Assembly (NCBI GenBank): GCA_037974335.1 | Contig: CM075761.1 | Span: 11,399,790 to 11,463,789 of the forward strand | DNA: 64,000 nucleotides | From: Prionace glauca | Lineage: Eukaryota; Chordata; Chondrichthyes; Carcharhiniformes; Carcharhinidae | Reading direction: 5' to 3' | Part shown: one piece after another, positions 54,555 through 64,000 of the stretch | Layout of the letters: the number at the start of each line of letters is the position of its first letter | Numbering within the stretch: position 1 is the stretch's first letter | Program-made: the position numbers and the translations under genes | Notes under the pieces: model-generated | The model's database searches: none | Told to the model about the DNA's origin: nothing | Seen by the model: only the letters and a program-made list of their open reading frames with translations

Positions 54555-55440
54555 CAGAACATAGAACATTACAGCGCAGAACAGGCCCTTCGGCCCACGA
54601 TGTTGCGCCGACCAATTAAGAAAAAAGCAATGACCCTCTAACCTAAACCAATCCCTTTCCATCCATAAACCTATCCACGGATCTCTTAAACGCCCCCAAA
54701 CTAGGCGCGTCTACAACTGCAGCAGGCAGGGCATTCCAGTCCCTCACCACCGTCTGGGTAAAGAACCTACCCCTGACATCCGTCCTATAACTACCACCCC
54801 TTAATTTAAAGCTATGCCCCCTCGTGCTAGCTTTCTCCATCCGAGGAAAAAGGCTATCACTGTCCACCCTGTCTAAACCTCTAATCATCTTGTATGTTTC
54901 AATAAGATCCCCTCTTAGCCGCCTTCTTTCCAACGAAAACAACCTCAAATCCCTCTGTCTCTCCTCATAGAACCTTCCCTCCATACCAGGCAACATCCTG
55001 GTAAACCTCCTCTGCACCCACTGCAATGCCTCCACATCCTTCCTGTAATGTGGGGACCAGAACTGCACACAAAACTCCAAGTGCGGCCGCACCAGAGTAG
55101 TGGTACAGTTGCAACATGACGCTGCGACTCCTAAATTCAATCCCCCTACCAATAAACGCCAAGACACCGTATGCCTTCTTAACAACCTTATCTACTTGAT
55201 TCCCAACTTTCAGGGATCTATGCACATATACACCTAGATCCCTCTGTTCGTCAACACTATTCAGAGTCCTACCGTTAGCCCTACACTCTACACATCAGTT
55301 ATTCCTGCCAAAGTGAATTACCTCACACTTTTCCGCATTAAAGTCCATCTGCCACCTCTCGGCCCAGCTCCTCAACTTGTCGAAGTCTCTCTGTAAACTA
55401 TGATACCCCTCTTCACTATCTCCCACTCCTCCGACTTTGG
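54555..55440 (-). mobile_element. CR1-b LINE, 5'-truncated
   Basis: The minus-strand frame (55185-54643) holds VRPHLEFCVQFWSPHYRKDV, RRFTRMLPGMEGRFYEERQR and SRGHSFKLRGGSYRTDVRGR-like blocks; upstream it reaches WQMDFNAEKCEVIHFG-type sequence at 55340. Tail at 54555. Confidence 0.85.
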
Positions 55441-56342
55441 TCAATATTTCTCATAATGTTGGATGTAATTTGTTTTATGGAGCCTAGTGTAACATTTGTT
55501 AGTTAATGCGCCAGAACGCCCAAGGAGGCAAAGTCTGTAGTGATCACATAGTGTTTTGTTTTCTCTGTCTGACACTGTGACATCCCTTTCATGCCTGCGA
55601 GAAAAGTAACACTTGAGATCTTGGATAAATATTGCTCATTTCTTGAGCACATGTGGTAAGATTGAATGGGTACATAGCAATTTATGTTGCTGTTCTGGAT
55701 GAGCCCAGGAAGACTGTGGCACGGTTTTATAACGAGGAGTCGGCCCTTTACGCAGGGAAGGTTAGTGTTTGTTTTTTCCTCCACAATCGCCTTTCAAAAA
55801 TAGTGCTGCAGGAAGTGGAGGAGCTGGAGAGTGGAACATTTTTCGGGTGGGGCTAGTAAGCTTCTTGCTAGGGAGAGGAAAAAAAAATTCCGTGGATATA
55901 AAGTGTGGAATGCAAAACACAAGGAGGTGAGCCATGATAATATGGCGCAGCTCAATGGCTGACTGGTCCAGTCCAGCATTTATTTTGCATGTTCGTTTGC
56001 TCATTTGCTTTAACACAGGAAACAAGAGACCAAACTGCACACAACAATGCGTACACAGAGGATTTGTGTAAATGATCAGATCAATACTGAGAAATCAACC
56101 CTCTCTGGAATAGTCAAATAGTGATTCCTGGCAACTTGGAACATCCAATGGCATCAACACTAAAATCTTATTGGACACACCAGTACTTTTTAATGAGTGG
56201 TTTATTGATGTTTCAATAATTTGGACTTTCAATCTCAGGTAAGCCACAAGATTCTCCTTCCCATACCCCTGATTGAAATCGTGATATTCGTAAATATTAT
56301 TGCTATGATGCAGTGAGTGACCAGTGATCAGCGACACCGAAG
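55441..56342. other. Unrecognised DNA
   Basis: No known repeat; short frames only, none with a domain. Confidence 0.35.
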
Positions 56343-57566
56343 TGGAATTTAATTTTTGAATTGATTTGATTGTTTATTCTCACCTGTATTACCAGGCAAT
56401 GAAGAGTACTCTTTCTTACGCGCTGTACAGATAGAGCATACCGTTCATAGAGTAGGAAACTGGAATTCTCTGCCCGTTGAAGTGGTGGAGGCTGCCTCGC
56501 TAAATATTTTTAAGAAACGGGTTGATGGGTTTTTGATAAGAGAAGGGATTAAGGATTATGGGGAGAGGGCGGGAAGGTGGAACTGAGCCACGACAGATCA
56601 GCCATGATCTTATTGAATGGCGGGGCAGGCTCGAAGGGCCAGATGGCCTACTCCTGCTCCTATTTCTTATGTTCTTATGTTCTTATGAAACGAGAGAGTG
56701 CAGAATGCAGTGTAACAATCATAGTTGGGGGTAGAGAAAGATCACGGTACATGCCTTCAAAACTTGTGGCAGTTTTTGAGTCAGTCGGTACATGACCTCA
56801 GACTTTCGTATCTTTTTTTCCGATGGAAGAAGGCGGAAGAGGGAATATCCGGGGTGCGCAGGGCCGTTAATTATACCGGCTGCTTTGCTGAGGCAGCGGA
56901 AATTGTAGACAGTGTCAAGGGATGGGAGGCTGGTTTGCGTAACGGATTAGGCTATAATCATGACCTTGTGTAGTTCCTTGCAATCTTGGCCAGAGTAGGA
57001 TGTGTACCAAGCTGTGATGCAGCCAAGAAGAATGCTGTCTATGGTGTGTCTGCAAAGGTTGGTCAAAGTCGCAGTTTACATGAGAAATTTCCTTAGCCTT
57101 CTGGGAAAGTGGAGTTTTGTTGGGCTTTCTTAACTATAGTGTCGGCATTGGGGGTGGGGGTGGGGGGGGGGAGAAGCAAGAGAGATTGTTGGTTAAAAAC
57201 CTGAAGCTCCTAACTTTGCCAATTCATCCCCGTTGATGTACACTGGGGCACATTCTCCTCTGCACTTCCTGAAGTTGATAACAAACTCGTTCCTTTTGTT
57301 GATATTGATGGAGAGATTACTGTCGCTGCAGAAGTTTACCAGATTTTCCATCTCAAACCGGGATTCTGCCTCGTCATTGCCTGAGATCCGATCTGCTACT
57401 GTGGTGTCATCAGATAACTGGAAATTGGATTTGAAGGGCAATTTGGCCACATAGTCACAGGCGTATAAGGAGTGTATTCGGAGACTGAGAACATAGTCTT
57501 CTGAGGAGCTGCCGATCCTTCCCGATTGTGGTAATACTGCTGTTGATGGTCCTTTCATACCATGAA
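56343..57566 (-). mobile_element. L2-like LINE, longest copy, split by CR1-c
   Basis: The antisense 3' end (TTGATTTGATTGTTTATTCT) leads through TACATGACCTCAGACTTTCG and AGCTGTGATGCAGCCAAGAA to a minus-strand RT frame (57591-57193) with DDTTVADRISGNDEAESRF, DSNLSININKRNEFVINFRK and GECAPVYINGDELAK, typical of L2-like RTs (the Ala before DD is Ser). Confidence 0.65.
56460..56687 (+). mobile_element. CR1-c LINE nested in the L2-like LINE
   Basis: 228 bp from CTGGAATTCTCTGCCCGTTG to the TTCTTATG tail, flanked by GAAAC on both sides (56456-56460 and 56687-56691), a likely target-site duplication. Confidence 0.85.
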
Positions 57567-57575
57567 CAAGGATTA

Positions 57576-58040
57576 AAAGAACAAAGAACAACCCAGCACG
57601 GGAAACAGGCCCTTCGGCCCAACGAGCCCGCGCCGCCGCATCCTCCTACAACTATTCTATCCTACGTGTCTACGAGTGGAACCCCTAACTTAGCCAGATT
57701 CAGGGGAGAATAGTGCCAATTTGGTAAACCAATCAGCCTAAGAGCACATCTTTGGGGTGTGGGAGGAAACCGGAGCGCCCGGAGGAAACCCACGCAACCA
57801 CAGGGAGAATGCACAAACTCCCACAGACACAGGCCCAAATCCATGTATCCGCACAGCCAGCAGTGCTAGTCACTGAGCTGTTGCGGCGCCCGTCTACCGG
57901 TCCAGGATCAAGCACACACACCGACACGAAGTACTAGGCCACTCCCGGAACCTCCAAGAGCAGCCCACGCACGACCCACCGTGTGCTTGCCCCTCGTTTG
58001 ACAACAAGGTGGACCTCCACCTGCGGAATAAAAAGATTCT
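57576..58040 (-). mobile_element. CR1-d 3' UTR copy
   Basis: AAAGAACAAAGAACAACCCA, CCCTTCGGCCCAACGAGCCC, CGGAGCGCCCGGAGGAAACC and GCCCCTCGTTTGACAACAAG reproduce the CR1-d 3' UTR in full; no coding part. Confidence 0.7.
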
Positions 58041-58424
58041 TTTAAAAATAACTGTTACGTTGCATCGAAATAGAATCAAAATACACTGTTGTGGGCTCCC
58101 GGAGGTGACTGGTACTGCCAAAAATTTAGACAATGCAGGACTCTGTGTTGTCTAATACAATGGACAATTGTATTATTGTCCATATTGTATTATAATGCAC
58201 ATCAAATACACACCCCGTCAAATTCTACCGCCAAGCTCAATGGGATTTTATTACTCTGTGAAGTCCGGAAGCTGAATCCCCTCTGGGCTGACCCCACACC
58301 CAGGTTGCCTTGTGGCCTAAGACACTCATCCCACAGTTCACAGGAACATTCGCATGGGCTCCCGTATGGGACTATGGGTCTCACGGGTTGCCTCATGGGA
58401 CAGTGGGTCATTGTCTAACGAGAC
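58041..58424. other. Unrecognised DNA with short internal repeats
   Basis: CATGGGCTCCCGTATGGGAC and GGTTGCCTCATGGGACAGTG show short near-repeats around 58350-58410. Nothing else. Confidence 0.35.
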
Positions 58425-58627
58425 TCACATAAGAACATAAGAAATAGGAGCAGGAGTAGGCCAACTAGCCCTTCGAGCCTGCCCCGCCATTCAATAAGAT
58501 CATGGCTGATCTGTCGTGGCTCAGTTCCACATTCCCGCCCTCTCCCCATAACCCTTAATCCCCTCTCTTATCAAAAACCAATCAACCCGTTTCTTAAAAA
58601 TATTTAGCGAGGCAGCCTCCACCACTC
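58425..58627 (-). mobile_element. CR1-c LINE, short 3' copy
   Basis: CR1-c tail and start of the C-terminal coding block; ends at GCAGCCTCCACCACT. Confidence 0.8.
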
Positions 58628-59457
58628 GTGGCCCCACGCCCTGATATCCGTCCATCTCGCCTGTGAATAGATCACATACTTATGAAATTTTACTAAATGT
58701 TTCACACGATCTCCCATCCGAGACTTTAATTATGAATCTTCAGTATTTCCAAGGCCAATATATTATCCCGATATATGGCTTGATCCTAATGACTAAAGTG
58801 AACAATACTCCTTATCAAAAAATGTGTTGAAGAAAGCGGAAGTTGAGTTTTACAAATATAATCACTCGTTTCAATCAATTACTGCATCTCATATTTGTAA
58901 ATTGCTTCTTGTTAGCTCACAAACGTATTTTGAAAATATTTTAACTGATTCCTGCTCGTTCTGTCATTGCCTTAATGCCTACTAGTTCAAAAAACTTACC
59001 AGCCCGTTCGGGTTTCCCCTTTCAGGCGACATGACAGTGAATGTGTGAGAATCACTCTGACACAGACACGGGCAGACACGGAGTGACCAATAGGACGATA
59101 AGCACTTTGCCAGGTGGGATTACTGATGGCCTGTTTTTCAAAGATGGTGTCTGGCAGCTGCTGGAAAAATGTTTCGAACAAATCTATGTGCTGCAGTCGG
59201 AGAACACTTTTGCTGATACATATTGCAGCCTCCAACACTAAGCAAACCCATTGCAGCATCTAATCCTTAAAATGTGTTTACAATTGACGAGTATTTGTTT
59301 CTTTCCTTCTGCATTCTAACTGATAGACATTGATCAGACCGCGTCTCAAACTTCTGTCCGGCCATTTTATTATTGAATTCAAGTTCGCACACACACACCA
59401 TACAGCTTTTACTAGACCAACTGGCAGAAGCGAGACAAGGAATGGTGAAATTGCCTG
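58628..59457. other. Unrecognised DNA
   Basis: No repeat or exon recognised. Confidence 0.35.
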
Positions 59458-59506
59458 ATAGAACATAGAACATAGAACATTACAGCGCAGAACAGGCCCT
59501 TCGGTT
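59458..59506 (-). mobile_element. CR1-b LINE, 3' tail only
   Basis: TAGAACATAGAACATTACAG, CGCAGAACAGGCCCTTCGG: a 49-bp insertion, extremely truncated, followed by (TTTA)n. Confidence 0.65.
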
Positions 59507-59623
59507 TTATTTATTTATTTTTTTGCTGTCATGGATGGAGTAATCTTAAAGTCTTTCCTGGCTTATCAAAACCATGGCTTCCCAATTTGATTCCTAGTTT
59601 TATTGTCCCTTTTTAATCAGTTT

Positions 59624-60615
59624 AGGCCTTATTTACCATTTATATAGATGATCTGGAGGAGGAAACCGAGTGTAGGGTGTCGAAGTTTGCTGATGACACC
59701 AAGATTGGTGGAACGGCAAATTGGTGGAGAGTCTGCAGAAGGATCTAGATAGGCTGGGCGAATGGGCCAGGAAATGGCAAATGGAATTCAATGTTGGCAA
59801 GTGCGAGGTGGTCCACTTTGGTAGGAATAATGGTGGGAAGGACTATTACTTACGTGGCGAAAAACTGCAGCAGGCAACGGTGCAGAGAGACCTCGGGGCC
59901 CTTGTGAATGAGTCGCAAAAACCCAGCCTGCAGGTGCAGCAGGTGGTAAGGAAGGCGAATGGGATGCTGGCCTTCATAGCGAAGGGGATTGAATATAAAA
60001 GTAGGGAGGTCTTCCTGCGGCTGTATAGGACATTGGTGAGGCCGCAACTGGAGTACTGTGTGCAGTTTTGGTCGCCGTACTTACGCAAGGATATTTTGGC
60101 CTTGGAGGGAGTGCAGAGGAGGTTTACTCGGCTGATGCCGGAGTTGAGGGGGTTGAGCTACGAGGAGAGACTGAATAAAGTAGGGTTGTACTCGTTAGAG
60201 TTTAGAAGAATGAGGGGAGATCTCATTGAGACGTATAAGATGATGAATGGGATGGATAGGATAGAGGTGGAGAGACTCTTCCCGCTCAGAAAGGACACTA
60301 GGACTAGAGAACAAAGCCTCAAGATAAAGGTGGGGGGGGGGGCGGTTTAGAACGGAGTTGCGAAGGAACTTCTTCACTCAAAGGGTGGTGAATCTCTGGA
60401 ATTCTCTGCCCGTTGAAGTGGTGGAGGCTGCCTCGCTAAATATTTTCAAGAAGCGGGTTGATGGGTTTTTGATAAGAGAGGGAATTAAGGGTTATGGGGA
60501 GAGGGCGGGAATGTGGAACTGAGACACGACAGATCAGCCATGATCTTATTGAATGGTGGGGCAGGCTCGAGGGGCTAGATTGCCTACTCCTGCTCCTATT
60601 TCTTATGTTCTTATG
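59624..60615 (+). mobile_element. CR1-c LINE, long copy (1 kb)
   Basis: The frame from 59721 holds WQMEFNVGKCEVVHFGRNNG, RPQLEYCVQFWSPYLRKDIL and RRFTRLMPELRGLSYEERLN over 209 codons; the FADD box lies upstream in another frame (AKFADDTKIGG-like at 59680-59710). A G-run at 60330-60342 shifts the C-terminus. Full tail. Confidence 0.85.
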
Positions 60616-61120
60616 GTAATACTTTATGCGATTCCTTTATTAGATTCCAAGTGTCACTTACATTCAGTTACAGCCAACTTCACTTTCATCAATAATTTCA
60701 TTTAACATTCCAGCTCTGACGACAATTTGGAAGCTATTGTAAACTTCGATTGCCCTGGGGTTTCATTGCAAATATGTTTTATCTCTTTGTAAAAAAAAAG
60801 GAGCACATAGATTTAGCCGTCCACACGCGTTAGGCAAGATCGTTAATGTTTTGCATTGAATTTCCAGCTCAATGTCAGCATCATTATGTCAAGTTAATCA
60901 TTTGGTGTTATACATTGAATCGTGTAACTCCCATTTTGAGTGCAAATGGTTAATTAAGGCTTTGTGTTCACTAGACTGTAACTAATGTAACCGATAATTC
61001 CTAATTGATTCCCGTGACGTTTGTCTTTGCTATAATTATGGTGCACATCGGAAAGAAAACCTATTCGCTCAGTAATTACATTGCTTGGAATGCAATAGAT
61101 ATCTGCTCTTCACTCAGGAA
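60616..61120 (+). other. 5' flank of the GPCR exon
   Basis: No repeat recognised in 500 bp directly upstream of the GPR139-like first exon; AT-rich. Confidence 0.4.
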
Positions 61121-61190
61121 ATGGGTCTCCCAGCCATTTATCGGATAGAAGTGATTTACTATCCTGTACTTGCGGTAGTTGGAATTCCAG
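61121..61190 (+). CDS. First exon of a GPR139-like class A GPCR (single exon)
   Basis: ATG at 61121 opens 23 codons ending IYYPVLAVVGIPG, then G|GTATTG (phase 1). The string YYPVLAVVGIP is the N-terminal part of transmembrane helix 1 of the GPR139-like receptors, numerous in shark genomes; the next residue in the family is the conserved Asn of TM1, which would begin exon 2. No exon 2 is seen in the remaining 2.8 kb, which is repeat-filled. It could be a relic, or exon 2 may lie beyond the window. Confidence 0.5.
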
Positions 61191-61480
61191 GTATTGCACA
61201 CTTTCACCCTCTTAACTCTGAAAATCATTGTTAGACACGTTAGCCCGTTTCATTTTCCATACCGTGGCAACTGAAACCTTTTTTTCCCTATCATTTTCTC
61301 ACAATTTACAGTTGTTTGATCAGAAATAACAGTTTTCAATCAAAATTTCTCTTTTCCTAAGGCGATCTGCTTCCTGTTGAGTGTTATTTTATTCCATTTC
61401 CGATATTGCCATTGGAGTAGTATTTTTTCTGTGCACAATCTATCACTAAGTCAGACTTCAATTAATTAAGGGAACCCACC

Positions 61481-61749
61481 ATAGGTCCCTACAGGGCAGA
61501 AAGAGGCTCTTCGGCCCATCGAGTCTGCACCTCTAACCTAAGCATCCAGGGGCAATTTTAGCACAGCCAATCAACCTAACCCGCACATCTTTGGATTATG
61601 GGAGGAAACCGGAGCACCCGGAGGAAACCCACGCAGGCACGAGGGGAATGTACAAACTCCACACAGACAGTGACCCAAGCCGGGATTCCAACCCAGGTCC
61701 CTGGAGCTGCGAAGCAACTGTGCTAACCCATTGTGCTACCGTGCCACAC
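61481..61749 (-). mobile_element. SINE-1, internally shortened
   Basis: GGTCCCTACAGGGCAGAAAG, CATCGAGTCTGCACC directly joined to TCTAACCTAAGCATCC: about 70 bp of the usual middle part are missing. Head and B box remain. Confidence 0.75.
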
Positions 61750-62255
61750 TTAGATTTGGTTTGCTTATTTTTTGTCACATGTATTATTGTATGGTGAGAA
61801 GTATTGTTTCTGGCATGGCAGAGAGACAAAATGTAGCGTAAATTCAGATCGAAAGGAAAGAGCGCAGAACGTCGTGTTATAGTCAAAGCTAGGGTGTAGA
61901 GATAGATCAAATTAATGCGAGTTAGGTCCATTCAATATGCTGATGAAAGCAGGAAAGAAGCTGTTCTTGAGTAGATTGGTAGTTGTGCTCATCATTTTCT
62001 ATCTTTTTCGTCATAGAAGGAGGTGGAAAGAAGAAGGTGTCTTGAGTTTGGGTGCTTATGTTGGCTGCTTTTCCGAGGCAACGGGAAGACTAGACAGTTT
62101 CAATGGATAGGACGCGGGTTTGAGTGGTGGACTGGGCTTCACTCACATCCCTTTGGAATTTATTGTGGTCTTGAACAGGGCACGAGCTTTGAAACAACCT
62201 GAGCAAATGTTTTCTATGGTGTATTTTTAAAAGTTGGTGAGAATCGTGAGGAACA
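61745..62255 (-). mobile_element. L2-like LINE, 3' part
   Basis: TTTGTCACATGTATTATTGT, AGCTAGGGTGTAGAGATAGA, GAAAGAAGCTGTTCTTGAGT and TTTTCCGAGGCAACGGGAAG follow the order of the copy at 56343. Confidence 0.6.
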
Positions 62256-62802
62256 TATCAGGTTTCAGGGTTGGGACATCTGTTGTTTGCAGCACATATA
62301 AATGATGGCGAGGAAAATGTTGGTGGTCTGATTAGTAAGCTTGTGCATAACCTGGAGACTGGTAGAACATAGAACATAGAACATTACAGCGCAGAACAGG
62401 CCCTTCGGCCCACGATGTTGCGCCGACCAGTTACAAAAACAATGACCCACTAACCTAAACCAATCCCTTTTTGTCCATAAACCTATCCTCGGATCTCTTA
62501 AATGCCCCCAAACTAGGCGCATTTACAACTGCAGCAGGCAGGGCATTCCAATCCCTCACCACCCTCTGGGTAAAGAACCTACATTGGCAGTGGTGGGTCA
62601 GAGGGTACAACATGCATGGCTAGAATAGATATTTGGACACAGTAATGGCAACTGGAGTTTAATTATGACAAGTGTGAGTTGCTGAATTTACAAGAATCAA
62701 ACTTGGTGTGAATTATACTGTAATTGGCAGAACTCTAAGTGACATTATTTGCAGAGGGATCTGGGCGTGCAGGTTCACAGATTTCTAAAAGTGGCAACAC
62801 GA
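62256..62802 (+). mobile_element. Old CR1-like LINE split by CR1-b
   Basis: LGHLLFAAHINDGEENVGGL at 62270-62330 and, after the CR1-b insert, CDKCELLNLQESNLV-type and RDLGVQVHRFLKVATRAF blocks: a decayed RT core in two pieces. Confidence 0.6.
62363..62582 (-). mobile_element. CR1-b LINE nested in the old LINE
   Basis: CR1-b tail (CACGATGTTGCGCCGACCAG) and 100 bp of C-terminal coding; ends at CTGGGTAAAGAACCTAC. Confidence 0.8.
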
Positions 62803-64000
62803 GCATTTGGAGAGGTTTGACATGATCAGGAATAGTCAGCATGGATTTGTCAAGGGCAGGTCGTGCCTTACGAGCCTAGTTGAGTTCTTCGATAATGTGA
62901 CTGAACACATTGACGAAGGAAGTGCCGTGGACGTAGTGTACATGGACTTCAGCAAGGCTTTTGATAAGGTCCCCCATGCAAGACTTCTTGAGAGGTGAGA
63001 GGGCATGGGATCCAAGGGCCTTTGGCCTTGTGGATCCAGAACTGGCTTGCCTGCAGAAGGCAGAGAGTGGTTGTGGATGGGTCTTTTTCAGAATGGAGGT
63101 CAGTCACCAGTGGGGTGCCCCAGGGATCTGTTCTGGGACCCTTGCTGTTTGTCATTTTCATAAATGACCTGGATGACGAAGTGGAGGGATGGGTTAGCAA
63201 GTTCGCTGATGACACGAAGGTCGGCGGTGTTGTGGATGGTCTGGAAGGATGTCAAAAGTTGCAGCAGGACATAGATAGGATGCAGGAATGGGCGGAGAAG
63301 TGGCAGATGGACTTCAACGCGGATAAATGTGTAGTCGTCCATTTCGGCAGAACCAACGGGATGAACGAGTACACTATTAAGGGCAGGGGTCTTAGTAGCG
63401 TTGAAGAGCAGAAGGATCTCGGGGTCCGGGTTCACAGGACTCTTAAATCGGCCTCGCAGGTGGAGGAGGTGGTCAAGAAGGCGTATGGTGTACTGGCCTT
63501 CATTAATCGAGGGATTGAGTTTAGGAGTCGGGAGGTAATGCTGCAACTTTGCAGGACCCTCGTCAGGCCTCATTTGGAGTACTGTGCGCAGTTCTGGTCG
63601 CCTCACTATAGGAAAGACGTAGAAGCTATTGAAAGGGTGCAGAGGAGATTTACAAGGATGTTGCCTGGACTGGGAGGCATGCCTTATGAAGATAGGTTGA
63701 GGGAGCTGGGACTCTTTTCCCTGGAGAGGCGAAGGTTGAGAGGCGACCTGATAGAAGTTTATAAAATGTTGAGAGGAATAGATAGGGTAGACTCTCAGAG
63801 GCTATTTCCCCGGGTTGAAATGGTCGCTACGAGAGGTCACAGATTTAAGGTGCGGGGAGGGAAGTACAGAGGTGATGTTAGGGGTAAGTTTTTCACTGAG
63901 AGGGTGGTGAGTGAATGGAATCGGCTGCCGTCGTCGGTGGTGGAGGCGAACTCGCTGGGGTCTTTTAAAAAACTTCTGGATGAGTATATGGGGTTTAATG
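62803..64000 (+). mobile_element. CR1-a LINE, long copy, runs off the window
   Basis: ERFDMIRNSQHGFVKGRSCL, YMDFSKAFDKVPHARLLE, a one-base shift near 62995, SGVPQGSVLGPLLFVIFIND, SKFADDTKVGGVVDGLEGCQ (catalytic FADD intact) and LPGLGGMPYEDRLRELGLFS. Only the last codons and 3' UTR lie outside. A young copy by its near-intact frames. Confidence 0.85.

Noticed and set aside
55653-55856. Frame with ALYAGKV as another YxxL tail exon
   Set aside because: It has no acceptor in a fitting phase and no resemblance beyond four residues.

Overview
The window looks like vertebrate genomic DNA, most probably from a cartilaginous fish (shark). I base this on two things: tRNA-derived SINEs and CR1-type LINEs with tails I know from elasmobranch genomes, and short host exons lost among kilobases of repeats. 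Repeats occupy more than half of the window. No retrovirus-like element, rRNA gene, functional tRNA gene or CRISPR array was seen.

The main host content is a pair of divergently transcribed, evidently paralogous receptor genes, called A and B here. Gene A lies on the minus strand (V exon at 11342-11004, last exon ending at 4584). Gene B lies on the plus strand (leader at 31128, stop at 48508-48510). Each encodes one V-type Ig domain ending in a J-like strand within the same exon, one C1-type Ig domain, a transmembrane exon with a nearby cysteine, small cytoplasmic exons, and a short last exon with a YxxL motif (TLYAHLSF in A, PLYASLDF in B). Splice phases agree from exon to exon, and the V-C introns are almost equal in length (86 and 91 bp). 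This is the layout of a non-rearranging, antigen-receptor-like inhibitory receptor (NITR, XMIV, SIRP or UrIg type). I cannot assign it to a named family. The leader exon of gene A was not found.

A third host gene is represented only by a 70-bp first exon at 61121-61190, which resembles the first exon of the GPR139-like receptors that are numerous in sharks. Its partner exon is not in the window. An unassigned hydrophobic reading frame lies at 2683-2868 on the minus strand.

Repeats, with working labels: CR1-a, -b, -c, -d and -e are distinct LINE families recognised by protein and 3' tail. There are also older CR1-like copies, L2-like LINE pieces, a Jockey-like LINE, and a tRNA-derived SINE (SINE-1, about 340 bp). 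Many are nested: a three-level nest sits in intron 3 of gene B (32315-34535), and an old LINE at 49170-52130 holds three later insertions. The 3' UTR of CR1-d carries a SINE-like module, and the SINE and several LINE families share a GGGCCGAAGGGCCTG tail.

Region by region: 0-9 kb is LINE and SINE plus the last exon of gene A; 9.6-11.5 kb is the body of gene A; 11.6-31 kb is repeat-rich intergenic DNA; 31-48.6 kb is gene B with repeat-inflated introns; 48.8-61 kb is LINE nests and unrecognised DNA; 61-64 kb holds the GPCR exon and a CR1-a copy that runs off the end. An inverted duplication near 47.5 kb looks like the scar of a template-switch event.
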